In this document: positions 43,273-55,944 of the stretch, piece after piece
Numbering within the stretch: the first letter of the stretch is position 1
How the letters are laid out: each line of letters starts with the position of its first letter
NCBI GenBank assembly: GCA_900708905.1
Contig: CAADRB010000071.1
Location: forward strand, 506,111 to 570,110
Direction of reading: 5' to 3'
Source: Hymenolepis diminuta
Lineage: Eukaryota; Platyhelminthes; Cestoda; Cyclophyllidea; Hymenolepididae
Length of the DNA stretch: 64,000 nt
Notes under the pieces: model-generated
Told to the model about the DNA's origin: nothing
The model's database searches: none
Seen by the model: only the letters and a program-made list of their open reading frames with translations
Made by a program: the position numbers and the translations under genes

Positions 43273-43510
43273 TTAAAACTGTCCGCACTTTTCTGGTGAA
43301 TTGCCATTTGGACAATTTATTTGGCCGAGCGGCGGCATGATGTTAATGTTTGCTCCAGCTGAACCTGAAGTCAGAAAATCGGAACTTCTTCTAAAATTGG
43401 GTGGGTTGATGGTTGCTCGTACTTTACCTTTGACGCGTATTTGAGGGGAAATTCTAATCAAATATATAATTTGCAGTACTGTAAAGCAGGAGCTCTGCTT
43501 TCAACTAATG
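43273..43510 (-). other. Exon-like pair, unrecognised
   Basis: On the minus strand an acceptor ctttacag is followed by an open stretch to a gtaaag donor. A 63-base intron-like gap ends cttcag, and a last block ends ...NSPEKCGQF before a TAA near 43273. Read through without splicing, the frame is also open for 62 codons. No domain is recognised. It may be the 3' end of an unknown gene or chance. Confidence 0.2.
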
Positions 43511-44894
43511 TTGTTACATCCCACAATATCACCAATGGTAGACAGTATGTTATTTCATACTCTTGTTTGGTATTTTATATACTCCACCTATTCTGCGAGC
43601 CGTTCGGATCAAAGATAATGAGAGCGAAACTCACCTAGTGGTGTGAATGATCAGTCATGATTGATAGAATTGTTACCCAGCAGATACAAGATACTCCTCA
43701 CCGGAATACTTCTCCAGTTAAGTTAAATGGTGCTATCACTCTTGAATAATAAATTCCTCAATAAAATAGAACCTTAACTTAGAAGTTAGCCAAAATTTGA
43801 AATAAAACATCAAAGAACTGAAAGTAGCATCAGAATCAAAGGTAGTTTTTCGCTTATGAGCGAGCACAAGAGCAGAGGTATGAGAACCAACTTCCTGATT
43901 ATAATATAATCATTCGTAAATATAAGAAAATATAGCAGCATCCACTTATTCAATATATACTGCTTAAAAAGTCTAAAGAACTGAACTAATTGACTGGAGT
44001 TGTGTAAAATATTTCTGAAAATGCGCTCGTTGTCTATCCTTAACCAAAGTTGCCATAGGAAAATATTTTCTATGAAGGTTTCATCCGTTACGGACGTCCA
44101 ACTAACATAATAAACTGGCCTAAATTCATTAAAAACTAGCTTTGAAAGCTGGATTAAATAAACAGAACAGGCAGGAAGGAAAATTTTGAAGAATCACAAT
44201 TTACTCTTCTTCTAGCCAGACTTAAGGATTAAAAATTACTATTGTCCTTGACTGCTGCATTCTTATTGGACAGTTTATATTACATAAAATTAATGAATAA
44301 ATCGAAATATGTGCAAAAAAGATACAACAAATGGCCATCTATATCCCCACCAACTATGTGAAAAATTTTTTTCTAAGGAGAAACAAAGAAAATAGCTTTG
44401 CAATCATTATCTTAAATATATTTCCCTCTGAGGCGGTAGTACTTTAACAAATACCTTAAAGTTAACTAAATTTTTAATATTTTTTGTCAATTGGCAGCAA
44501 CTAATTAAATTTCTGGAAAATTTTTCAGATTTGGTACACCCTTTAGCATCTTCATACACCAAATATGTAGTTGTATAATAAATAATAACGAAATATTTTA
44601 CCATGCTTTCATAAACTACGGTCTCTCAGAAGGAAATAATTTACTTCAGAGTTGATTGATTGGTGGTTTTGATTTGTAGAAGAGCATTATAATAAATCCT
44701 TTTTAAATCAAGACTGATTACGAAAATTCAAGAGATTATTCGAATAGGGAGTAAGACCGTGGATGGGGTTAAAAGTGGGGAATAAAACCCTATTTATATA
44801 ATTTTTGTTTGACTTCTGGATTCATGAGTGATAGTCTATATCCGCGGTTTTCTAAGTTGCCTGACTTGAAGACTGATTTGAGAAGTTACGAACA

Positions 44895-45045
44895 TTATTT
44901 TAATGTATTTCTTTTTGTTAGGAAGCCTAATTGAATGTTTTCATTGCACTGGAGAGGAACTCGGATCTTCAACTCTTCTGCACGTACTATCGATAGTTTG
45001 ATTCTCACACTCACACTCAGATATGTAAGATCGCCTGTGGAGAAG
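44895..45045 (-). other. Exon-like block, unrecognised
   Basis: After a good acceptor (cttctccacag) a frame of about 50 codons rich in alternating hydrophobic and charged residues (VRIKLSIVRAEELKIRVPL) runs to a TAA. It reads like protein but matches nothing I know. Confidence 0.2.
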
Positions 45046-45744
45046 TTGTCACCACAATTATTCGTTAATCGGACAGACAATCATTTACCACCTATTCAAG
45101 TCTATATAAGTACATTAATTTTTTAAATAGAAGTACTATCGTTTGAGTTATAAGTCTTCTCTTTTCCCCTTTCTCGAGTCTGAGTAATTGTAGCTTTAAT
45201 AAGGGGCAACTGAGAAGTTATAACACTTTTGATAACGACAGAACTGTGATTTGAATTACTTACATAAAAAATCTCTTCCTCTGACGAAAATTAGTGAATC
45301 ACACTCACAAACATTCAATTCAATGAGAATTCTGATTTATTAAGCATTTCCACATACCTTTGGTGTACCACTTCGAAGGATTACGTCTGGCATCATCACT
45401 ATGTCTTTGCATTACTTTCCGCTAAAGAACTCAACATTTAATAGCAATTTCAAACAGGATATGAATATGTATGAGGTGGATAGCTTGCATTTCCTGATTC
45501 ACTACCTTTCTACTGATTTAATAATATTCGTAGCACGGAATAGAAATGAAGAAATGGTCTATACTTAGAACAAAGACCAGGAAAATAGGGAATTTTGCTA
45601 TGTCATGGCAAAGTATATAAGATCTTGCATTGTATGAATGTTGCTGCACTCTGTCACGTTCTAATCGCTTCTTTCTCTTCATTATTGTAAAAAGATGCTA
45701 CTGAATCAAATTTGTATGACCAAACCTTTTCTGAATCAGCCACT

Positions 45745-45882
45745 TTATAAGCAACAAGCATGGCCGACATGAAGCCATCCAGAAATCCACAGACTAAATA
45801 ATGAAGCTTGAGCTTTGGAAAATTTGGATGTTGCAAGTTGAATTATAACCAATACGACAAGTGAACAACAAAATGCTTCCAT
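45745..45882 (-). CDS. 45-codon frame with signal-peptide-like start
   Basis: An ATG at 45882 opens MEAFCCSLVVLVIIQLATSK, which has the shape of a signal peptide, then ends at TAA 45 codons on. A second frame (45836-45654) overlaps it with 60 codons. It could be the first exon of a small secreted protein or chance. The mariner remnant begins about 65 bases away. Confidence 0.2.
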   Translation of the reverse strand: MEAFCCSLVVLVIIQLATSKFSKAQASLFSLWISGWLHVGHACCL

Positions 45883-45946
45883 AATTCAAACAAAGCAAGG
45901 TTCTTGAAACCCCGTCTTTATCATTTGCTCCCATACACAGGATGGG

Positions 45947-47141
45947 TAAGGTACCTTAGAACACCTATATTTTTGTAATTTAAACTAATTCAAAAATAAT
46001 TAATGCATTTTTTTATATCAGAAGATCTCATGGCAGATACTATTCTAAGTGATAGAATGAAAAGACAAACTATAAAAGCAACACACAGGAATTTAGAACT
46101 TGAAAGATTTCTAAAAGTGGCCAAATCTTTCGTTTGCAAAGTAAGAAAGGAGCTGTCAACGCCCCACTGACTTACTCACTCCCAACACCTGAGTTTGTGA
46201 GAAGAGTGTATAGCAGGATGGACGAAAATGCAGGGAAGTCAATGGGTGAAACCTTGTCAAATATCTTCAAGTGTCTAAAGGAGCAATAAGTGTTCATCAA
46301 GACCTCGGATGCAAATCACACGTCCTTAGACGAGGTCAGTTTAAGTGAACAAAAATAACTCGAAGGGATCGTTTAATGTGTGCAAAATGACTTTTAAACA
46401 GATTGAAGCGAAGAGGAGAAGAGGAGTGTCATTGGTTTTTCACTGACGAAAACAACTTCGACCAGGATGAAAAGGTCAATGCAAGAAGTGATACGTGGCT
46501 GGCTATGTGCGGGTGGACGGACCCCACTGAAGTTCCAAATGTTGTGCATGCGCACGAAGTGTCTAACAACAGTGATGGTTTTCAGTGTTGTTAGGAGTAA
46601 GGGAGGACACATCAGGACTCCTCTACTTTTTCCACAAGATCTTAGAGTCCATGCAGATACAGACGCCAATGTGGAGACTCTTCAAATCATTGTTAAGCTG
46701 TCCTGGATGAACAGTGTAGCCAATGGAGGAAGGCCCTATAGTTTTCCCATAAATCTTTCAAAACCCAGAATTGGATGGGCGAGAGTTTGCATCATCATGC
46801 TAAACAAAACTTATGCCCGCCTCTTAACTACCTATGGACCTTAATTCTTTGTTTTATTATTTGTGGGGCTGGGCGGGGGGTGATTGAAAAGGAAGTTAAT
46901 AAGCATCCCCATAATGCCAAATGCTGATCTCTGATGGAAGCAGTAGTCATAGGAATGGAGGACATCAATAAAGACCACCTGATGAAGGTTTGCAGTCGCT
47001 TTCGAACTCGAGTCGAGTGGATGATAGGAGCCGAAGGAGGATATATAAAATAGAACCTGGGTTATTTATTTTGTTACAAGAAATAGTAAGTTTCAACCAT
47101 TAACAATTTCAAAGGTGCGTAAGGTGACCTCAGATACCTTA
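45947..47141 (+). mobile_element. Mariner-like DNA transposon remnant
   Basis: An IS630/Tc1/mariner transposase relic runs 46030-47053 between candidate inverted ends. The 20 bases at 45947-45966 match the complement of 47122-47141 at 16 of 20, and each end carries the TA expected of this group's target duplication. Total about 1.2 kb, as usual for mariners. Confidence 0.65.
46030..47053 (+). pseudogene. Inactive mariner-family transposase
   Basis: Would cut and paste its own element. Fragments appear in family order in changing frames: a helix-turn-helix-like start (ERFLKVAKSFVCKVRKEL), TPEFVRRV, CKSHVLRRGQF, FTDENNFDQDEKVN (the first catalytic Asp), PTEVPNVVHAHE, FPQDLRVHADTDANVETLQ, SVANGGRPY, VIEKEVNKHPHN and a C-terminal CSRFRTRVEWMIGAEGGY then TAG. 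The QQDSAP block with the second Asp and the SPDCNPLDYYVW block with the third are lost or scrambled. Several stops and frameshifts show it is dead. Its length is close to a full transposase, so decay was by small changes. Confidence 0.85.
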
Positions 47142-47148
47142 AGCATCT

Positions 47149-47166
47149 TATATATATATATATATA
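47149..47166. repeat. (TA)n microsatellite
   Basis: About nine TA units directly after the right end of the mariner-like element. Confidence 0.85.
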
Positions 47167-47579
47167 CAATATAATAAGATGTATTAATTCCTGAAGAAAA
47201 ATTTTAATAATTTTCATGAATTTTTTACGTGACACAATGTCAATAAAATAACTTTCTTACCTGGCAACAGAAATCAGTCCAAATTGCAGTAGCTAAATAC
47301 GGATATGCCAATTACCTCTGTCCAGTGGCTTAAAATTGAGCGTTTTATTCCATTCCATTCCCATAAAAGAGGAAATAGAACTTGTTGTTAAAGATAATAG
47401 ATTAATTTAGTATATCTGAGTTAATTTTTCTCTTGTTTTTTGGGGAGTATTGTAATTAAATTCATACGTTTAAAAATATTCACCGACGATAAAACGCATT
47501 CATATCAACACCGTAAAAGCTCGGTTTCATTTAGATCTCTTCAATTTACAATAATTCCGATTGGTCGAGAAAAAAGTAA

Positions 47580-47825
47580 TTAGTTATTACTTGAAGTAAA
47601 CGTACAATCTGAGTAGGGTGATGCGCAGTCTGTAGTGATACATCCAGGTATTTCAAGATCGTCGCAAGAATTCGAATCAGACAAAATGATCCATGGCCTG
47701 GACCCTTTTTGCTTAATAAAGAGAGAGCTCAGAGAGCGTTTTTCCGAGTTTTCTTGTGATGTATACTTAAGAGAAGTATTAATAACTCTTTGAGCGAATA
47801 AAGCTGGCAGAGAAGAGTTTGGCAT
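47580..47825 (-). CDS. 81-codon frame, unrecognised
   Basis: Minus-strand frame with a charged middle and four Cys near its end (SNSCDDLEIPGCITTDC). No family recognised, no splice context settled. May be an exon of an unknown gene or chance. Confidence 0.18.
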   Translation of the reverse strand: MPNSSLPALFAQRVINTSLKYTSQENSEKRSLSSLFIKQKGSRPWIILSDSNSCDDLEIPGCITTDCASPYSDCTFTSSNN

Positions 47826-49879
47826 TTGGCAATTGCTCTTGTAGTACTTTGCACCGTCGGATGCACACTTTCGTATGATTATTCTAAATTTGTACTTTCA
47901 GAATTATTATTACACAAAGTACTCCAAAAATATTAGGATTTTTAATTATACTAACTGACTGGAAGTGGTTAACAGAAATTCAAGTAAGAGATAAACGTAG
48001 AGAGAAATTTCAGGAAACCAAAGCGTCTTGCTTCCTTGAATTTTTAGATCCTGATCGTAAATTTGTAGTTCACATTCCTAAATTCACAGTTCACATTATT
48101 TCTCGTATTTTTTCTCGTCCATTTAGAAAATCGCTTGGGTAGAGGTATAACATCATGGAGCCTCCCTGGTGAGAAACTCAGAGTGACTGGCCATTCCGCT
48201 CACTTGAAGTGTGTCGATGGACATTGAACTCATGACCTCTGGTCTTGCAGTCAAAAAAGTCTGTTTATTTTAAGAGCGTATTGGTAATACGAATAGGATA
48301 AAACACTAATAGCATGGATTACAGATTTTAGTAGATTGAAAAGAAAAATATCCTCTTTCAGCCTTGACTTGTAACATTTAGTTCCGAAGTTCATATTTAA
48401 GGAATCATTTTCTCTTCATTTCGTCGAATAGTCCTGAATTCGGAATAATTGTATGAAAGCACACATCCAACAGTTCGAAAAATTAGGAAGTGGTAGCATG
48501 GCCAATTTATTCCGATATGAAAATTTGAAGTCATAAATTTTGCTTTTATTCTGTTACTTGTTATCTCTCCAAGGGTATTATGTATATCCGAGAATAAACT
48601 TGTATTCAGTGAAAGACACGTATGACAATTTCCTATCTCAAATTTGACAAAGCGGCATCATATATAATTATTTGCTCGATGGAATTGTGCTATTTTGCGG
48701 TTGGCTTGGCCTAAACCTGTCAAATCCTTATGAAAGTGGGCAATCCCATGTATTGTAGTCACACATGTCGGTAGATCAAAGCTGCCTTTCCTACAGAGCG
48801 AGATAGAGGACGTCCGACGCCATAGCGCGACTCAAAAATCTGTCGCTTGATGAGTGCAAATTTTCCCACAACGCGTTGAAAAGGCCAAGTCCCGACCATA
48901 CTCGCCCTCCTAACTATTTGGTTCTCATACCTTCTCATCATCCTCCTAAAATTCACTATACCTTTGACCCATCTAAGCTCTCGTTTTTCTAATTATTCTT
49001 TCCAATAAGCCTAGCTCAGTGGCTTTACCTGGGCATAACACTACGTCATCCTATTTTGACATCTACAGTATTAATAAATATAATGCTATTGATAAAGAAG
49101 GTTTGTATTCATTCGCTTGAAGCAGTTTACATTCGTATGTTAGAAGAGGAACAGAATGTTCCTAAACGCAAAAGCCGTGACGGCTTCATGAATGGAGTGA
49201 CACCAAAGTGGGCTGAGCAGAAATAGCTGATTTCAGAACCAATATCTTCAAATTTCTTAATTCATTCCTCTTTTCTCAGTAGAAAACAACGAAATATAAA
49301 TACCTCATTTCTAAATGGAATGTCCGATAAGACCTTTTAGCTTGATGGAATTGATAAAATATCACTGAATCACCTTCCATATTTTGTAAAATTAATTCCG
49401 ACGGCGCGGCAAAGAATCACGGGAGGGTATCTAAATATGAAGGTATAAATTTAGGAACAAGTTAATAACAATTAAGTGATGAAATCAGAGCATAACCAGT
49501 CTTACTTGATTTGATTTTGGGAGCATTGAGTTAATCACATTTTCCAAGGGGGGAAGAGATTGCAGTGGATACTTCACAAATAAGCTCTTGGATAAACCTC
49601 AGAAATCCTTTTAGAAGTACAACTTGCGATAGACAAGTACATCTGATCTTTAGTAGAGTCCTCTAGTATAAATTTGACCCCAAAGTTAGCTAGGCCGCAT
49701 CCAAAGTAATGCGAACACATAGATGGTATTTGTGGGAAGAGAATTTTACTGAAAATACTTGACAATTTTGGGTGCAATCAACTTTACGCTGTAGGAATAT
49801 TGATCACTTATTGACTGGGAGACCTCTAAATGTACCTCTACACTTTCTAGAATATTCTATAGCGGTGGAGAAGTCCAAG

Positions 49880-50005
49880 TCATGATGCTAAACGCGTTTT
49901 GACATGACAGGTAGAAATTTTGCGTTATTGAGTCACAAAAGCGACACTGTGGCCTTGTGGACGAAAAACCGATGTATCTACATAGAGAATGCGAATTATT
50001 AAGCA
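49880..50005 (+). repeat. Dispersed repeat family A, copy 3 (3' part)
   Basis: Shares TTTGACATGACAGGTAG, TTGAGTCA, CGACACTGTGGCC, GGACGAAAAACCGATGTAT and AGAATGCGAAT with 28405-28515. Confidence 0.55.
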
Positions 50006-50765
50006 TTATTAAATGCCATTCTTTGGCCAATTCATTCTATTTCTATGTCAACCGTTGCCTCTTCAATGCAGTAACTCCTTTTTGAGAGTTTCAGTGTATA
50101 TTTTATATGCAATTAATTATAATAAAATTTAAAAACAAATAGATCTTTCTAAATATTCTCTTATATTGACAAATTTTAAAGAACAATGAAATATTATTAT
50201 TATTTTTATAGTTATAAATCTTAAAATATTAGAACATTTTTAATGACCATGTTGCAAGAGCACTCATCAATCAAATGAGTGCATAATTTTACATTTGCTA
50301 ATAGGTTCACCGATTATTTGAGTAAATGGTAACAAAATTTCAAAAATTATTTTTTAAATATTGTCTTCAAAACAATACTGATGCACTGAATTCTGTGACG
50401 CATAGTCAGTGTATTCGCCTGAATGACTGAGACGGTGACTCATTCCAAAATATTGTCGTCAAAAATTCCAAAAAGTTTCGTCTGCAAAATGGACTATTCA
50501 GAGCATTTGTTTGCTCTGTCGGCAGCCAACTCACTCAACGAAAGTTGTATTTACTCCTTCCTTTTCTCCGTAGGTAAAAGTAGTAAACTCACAGAAACGT
50601 TATTTAAGTTTAGATTATTCAGAACCCTTTGCTAGGATTTTTCAGCGGCAGTTCCTCAGACCCCGAAAGGAGGAGAGAGGATACAGTCACTCAAAGACAT
50701 TTTATTATTTTCGAAAAGGAATAATCGTTCGCTTTATTTGACCTCTTTTTGAAAGTCAACTCACT

Positions 50766-50850
50766 ACCAAACCGATGTCAGTTTTTGTCCGAACTAACTA
50801 TCAAGATTTCCAGGACAGTGTCCACCCGTGAATTGATAAAAATAATGATG
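50766..50850 (+). repeat. Related block 1 of a diverged direct pair
   Basis: ACCGATG, TTTGTCC, AACTATCAA, CACCCG and TGATAA words recur in the same order at 51998-52085, roughly 70% alike by eye. Confidence 0.45.
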
Positions 50851-51621
50851 CCCTAGAAACTCCTGCGGGAATCGCTCATTGCATAACACAACATGTATAC
50901 TCTTAGGCCTTCAACTATGGTTTCTCCACGGCCTATCAGTAACCCTGTCGCATAAACCTTTTCATTAAAGCAAGTGTCAACAACATCTGTCTTAAGTGGA
51001 AAGAAGATATTTTATAGCCCCATTATGAAAATCACACATTTCACCCTCCTCAAATTGAGTCGTGTGAGCCATATTTTGTCATTAATTTATACTTGCAACG
51101 ATGACTTCGTAAACATGTTTGTACATAAATAACTTATTGGCAAACAAGTGGCCAGATAACTTTTGCAATTACCATCTTTGTATAAAGTAAGGCTCTTCTT
51201 CACTGATTTACTGCCAGGAAATCCATTATCTACTGATACGATCTATGTGGCCATTAGATATCCCTAGGCTACAATTGACAGAAGTGCACTTACATCAAGA
51301 CCTTTATTAACTCAATAAATACTATATGTGAACACAAGTAATCTTCATATTATTGATGTCGAAGATCAAAGCGCTGCCGAACTGCAGTGATTTAAAATCT
51401 AATACGGACTTAATCACAAGTTGTCCCAAGCTTTTCCAGATTAGATTTCATTTGATCTAATTAGATCAAAATAATGACTTAGTCTCCTCATTGCTACATC
51501 CGCGTTCCGTGTGCTGTCACATTTTTTCCAACACATAAATCCCGCTATGCGATTACGTTATGTTAACAAGTATCTAATCAAGTGAACATTTTCTTTCATT
51601 GTTGATTCATAGTCATTTTAT

Positions 51622-51719
51622 CCAATCCTATGCGTGGTTTCTTTTCTTATTCACTATTGGTCAACGTAAGGACGCAGAGGGCTTATTGGCTGTCCTATCC
51701 AATACTTAGAGTATATAAA
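51622..51719 (+). promoter_or_regulatory. CCAAT/TATA promoter-like block
   Basis: CCAAT at 51622-51626 and 51699-51703, ATTGG at 51656-51660 and 51685-51689, and TATATAAA at 51712-51719, 8 bases after the last CCAAT. This order is that of a TATA-type metazoan promoter. No coding sequence follows within 1 kb. It could drive a non-coding transcript or be a retroelement promoter. Confidence 0.45.
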
Positions 51720-51997
51720 CGCCAACCCGCTCGTCTGCTTTTATTTATGTCTGCCGACCTTTATTAATATGTACTGGTGTGTACCCCGCTTTACACATAC
51801 TCCCTGACAATACCATTACTTCATTCCTGTGTTGATATGTTCTCCATGTTAATTAATTCTCCCAGTCTTCAGTTTCAATTTTGAAGTGCTCGATTAATTC
51901 GTCTACTAATATCAGTGAAGTTATTAGTGAGTATACTTCAAAATACAGCTTCTTGCGACACAATCAGTTCGATCTCTAATAAACTTCATTGTACAAT

Positions 51998-52085
51998 ACG
52001 AACCGATGACATAGTTTGTCCCAAATAACTATCAAAATATCGGGAGTGGTGTGCACCCGCATACTGATAAGGGTGAATTAGTGAT
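51998..52085 (+). repeat. Related block 2 of a diverged direct pair
   Basis: Counterpart of 50766-50850. The spacing of about 1.2 kb in the same orientation could mark decayed long terminal repeats, but nothing retroviral is recognisable between them. Confidence 0.45.
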
Positions 52086-52859
52086 GTAGAGACCGCAAGT
52101 GAGAAGTGCTTATCCCGAGACAAACTTGAACTCTGTTGTTTCAAATTTGATTTGCCGGCATCCAATACATTTTCGGTACTTGCAACAATAGTTACTCACT
52201 AGACTGCTAGCTAGCAGTAATTCTGACAATTAACAATGATCTGAAAGCATTTCACAAATAAGCACGAATTAAATTTCATGAAGTGATATACCATAATCCC
52301 GTAGACTCATTATTTCGTCTTCACTGTTAATTGAGTAATTAATGTGGCTGTTTCCTATCATTTTTGAGTACACAAATATTTTGAATTCACCAATCATTGC
52401 CTCTTACATACTGCGGCAGATACGAATGATCGAGTTAAACATCGAACATTACGTCAAGGAAGATTATCTGCACCATTAATTAATTCAAGATGAATTATTT
52501 TAATTGATTTTTAGTCATCTGTGATTAGATGTATCGTTTATCTGGATCATCACTAATCTCTGGGACTCAATTATCTCGACCTTACAGTGACGCTTGAAGT
52601 GGCTGACCCTGCTGCAACCTCAAGACTTAATAATCTCACAGGGGTACTTGAAGTGCTTCATGCTACGGTGTCCTCAAGTTTGCCTTAGAGAACCATCGCG
52701 TGCCCTCAAGTGATTTATTGTAATTAATGTGATGAGTCACTCAAGTGGTCCTTGAGTGAGCGTCGCTAGGGTTCAATTTCCCCGATCAGCGATATCTAGA
52801 ACCATTCCATCCGTTTGTGCTGCTCCTTCTCTATGATACTATTTAGAGCCCATTTTATA

Positions 52860-53010
52860 AACCCACACGCAGACATATGCATATCAACTAGTATGGCTCT
52901 CTCCTTTTTCACATTTCCCCTTTTTCCCAACCCTAATCTCTCCTATTTTAGCAGTGTTCTGCTTCGCCTGGAACTGCGGTCAGCTGCTATTAGCCTTAAC
53001 TCCTAACTTG
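52860..53010 (-). repeat. Dispersed repeat family A, copy 4
   Basis: Read on the minus strand it shows TAATAGCAGCTGAC, GCAGTTCCAGG and GCAGAACACTG, matching the 5' side of the family. The plus-strand frame 52815-53006 is its shadow. Confidence 0.4.
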
Positions 53011-53168
53011 GTGGCCTCGGGTCTTGTTACTTCGATACATTAATGCGCTATTAATGGTCACGTGCGTTAAGTGTAATTTATTTATAGAACACGACACTAT
53101 TTACCGATTGACCGAGCTATTAATAGAATAATCGTATTAGTAGATTTCTGTTGTTGCTTTCAATCCAG

Positions 53169-53175
53169 TATAAAA
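53169..53175 (+). promoter_or_regulatory. TATA-box-like TATAAAA
   Basis: Isolated TATAAAA in CAGTATAAAAGCC. No CCAAT partner close by and no gene follows, so weak. Confidence 0.2.
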
Positions 53176-54540
53176 GCCTCATTTCTCATTATAACTAAGT
53201 GTGACAGTCCAAGATTAAGTGAACTGAACAAATCCTCGAATCGCGAAGTGAAATTTTGGGGAGGAATTTACAGCTGTGTCGACAATTTGAACCACCCGTA
53301 CACTACTGGAAATTCGCTACTTATCTGTAATAATAAAACGTTATATTTATAGACAGTGGGGGAATTTTGCCGGGCATTATGAGTAATCACATGGAGAATA
53401 AGAAGCTAACTGAGGGGGGAGTTGTGTCCAACGTCGGTATGAGGCATCCAAGAAGTTGAAATACACGATAATCGATGGCAATTTCTGCTATCGACAAGCA
53501 CATAAACATATAAATCTAGTTGTGATCAATCCGACCCAAATCATGAAAAATTAACCTGATTGTTTCTTAACTTAACACTTCAAGGTACTGATATTGATTA
53601 ATTCAATTCAAAATTAAAAGGCTATTAAATGGTGAAAAAACCAGAACGAATAGGCAGACTTTTATGAGTAGATCACAATTTATCAAGAACTAAAAATTTG
53701 CTCCGATTCATGGCCTTTCGAAACGCTGGATAATTAATGGAGATTTCAGACTTTTGCTCTTGACAAATGGAAGTTCTCTAAAGTGAAACTTAAATTATTC
53801 TCTCTGTGAGTAAATATTAAAATGATCATGAAGAAAAATGCGTTGAAATAGTACGGTCAGCCGTTTAGGGGCACCGAACGTCGAAGATATGAATCTACTC
53901 ATTAATCTAATGTACACTTAATGAAAATTGATTCTTGGAAAATGAGGCGGTGAACTATCCAATTGGTTAAAAATGAACAAGTAGAATTCAAAACTCCAAT
54001 GAAAAGAGGCTCTGTTATTATTTTAACTCTATTAAATCCCCTTAACTGGTCTACTTTACTTTAACCCAAGTTAAGTTTCCTTGCTGCGATAAAAAGTATT
54101 TCTTTCTCTTCGTCTCATAAATTATAATGAGCACAAATAATGGGTCAGTTCACCAACCGTACGGTTAATGACCAACCAATGACAGGTGATTAAAAATTTC
54201 GAGTTGTGGAAGAGAAGTAGAGGATTATCAGTTGTAGCAGACTAGTCAGAAACAAATTCGGGAGAAGTTATTTAAAAACATATTCGGACACCTTAGTGAA
54301 GGTCAATCGGGAAAGTATAATTTGAAATAAATTAAGTAAGTGCATTAAATAATTGTTTAAATTACTCTCTTCACTCTTTATTCATAAAGCAAACAAGTTT
54401 TTAGATTATATTTGAATTTAGAGCACGAAAATTTCTTCTAATAGCGCTCAGAAATTAGGAACTTAATAAGAGGCACTCACTCAGGAAAGACGGTTACTTT
54501 TATTGACTACTGAATATCACAATTCGGGGTCTTAATAAAC

Positions 54541-54568
54541 TATGTATATATGTAACTATATATACATA
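54541..54568. repeat. Short AT-rich hairpin
   Basis: TATGTATATA and TATATACATA form a 10-base stem around an 8-base loop. Probably simple sequence. Confidence 0.5.
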
Positions 54569-55944
54569 AAGTGATATAGCCAGCAGATGTCTATCATTAC
54601 CTAGCGATTAGAAATGATTGACTGGCGATAAGATCTTCAGTACAGTGTCCACAAGCGGTCCCGCTGTGTGTTGGCGTGTTTGCACGTAGATACCTAGATA
54701 GGTGTCTGTCATCGCGCCAAGAGACCGACGACGAGATATGACCGATGTCTAACAAAGAAATTTTTTGTATATAAACCTAATTTAGTAATTAATAAATTGG
54801 GAGTGGCTTACCTGTCACCTCCGAACTGATCTGGCGACATGAGTGACTTGACTTATTCCATCCGTTCGATCGATGTGGCCCCGCTAGACCATAAAGTCAT
54901 TACATGACGTATAAAGTGTATATATATAAAGGTAACACTTCAAGGTCAAAATGATCTTTCTAATTGTAGGGGCTTAGTTCACCACGGCGGAACTGAGTTA
55001 TCTGTTTTCAGTTATCAGTTTTATGAAAAAATAGTCCGGAAAATTACAATTTAATCCCTTTGGAAATGGGATTATTAATTAAATTTAGCTTCACTGAACG
55101 ATGATTCCACAGATTTTTTGCCGGAAGAGGTTTCATGAAAAGCTGAAGGAAATACTGTGTGTCTGAAAACAATTATTCGATGAAATTGAATGAGATTTAA
55201 TAACTTTTGGATCCTGTCTTAAATCTGGGACATAGAATGTCCTTGAGACTTCTCTCTGTTGAAACTATGTAAAAGAGATTTTTTGTTCTTTGCTTCAATT
55301 AACACATTCAGACCCTTTCGAGCCTTCTGCTTTTGGGATATACTGGGACACATGGGATGATTGGACGTTGAGATATTGCAGGCCTTACGGGTTTGCAGCT
55401 TAATACTACGGGCATCTTAGAAGCAGTAGTCAGCTCTGATCTTATGCCATGACAATAACATACACCGATTTGTAAATTATTCCAAAGTACACTCATTCGA
55501 TTTTTCAAATCTGGCCAACCGCGTACTATCGATGATCGGGTTTTGAACTTATAGCAGAAATTTTTGAAATAATGAAAATGAATATAAGTTATCTTTGGAT
55601 AAAGCGTTCACTTTTTACTACCTTCATCCATTCTTGCAACCATCTATAATTCAATTATCCTCATTCAATTTAAAGATCACAACTACCTGGGCCCCAATAT
55701 TTAGGAGCATGTAGGCCGCTTAATATTGTGTGAACCATTCTGCCTCCTCACCACAATTATGCAACCGGTTAATAAGCTCTTGACATCGTAGAAAAGAATC
55801 TGCTCAGTAATCCAGATTGACGAAAATGGAATTTCAAAATGTGAACTACCCATTCAGGAAATATTGTCCAACCAGAATGCATAGATTAAATCCAACCCTT
55901 TGACACCTTCACTTTACACTCAACAACTTTTCGATCCTCTCTGT

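Larger units (their letters stand above)
41873..55202. other. Spacer between the inverted arms
   Basis: 13,330 bases present once in the window. It holds a dead mariner-like element, two family A copies, a pair of related blocks at 50766-50850 and 51998-52085, promoter-like motifs, and a few exon-like minus-strand blocks between 43273 and 45080. Very AT-rich near 42130-42420. No conserved gene was recognised. The stretches not listed separately show nothing I can name. Confidence 0.7.

Noticed and set aside
46394..46669. Minus-strand frame over the mariner region
   Set aside because: Shadow of the plus-strand transposase remnant.
50766..52085. LTR retrotransposon bounded by the two related blocks
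   Set aside because: Blocks are only about 85 bases and diverged, with no gag, pol, primer site or target duplication between or beside them.
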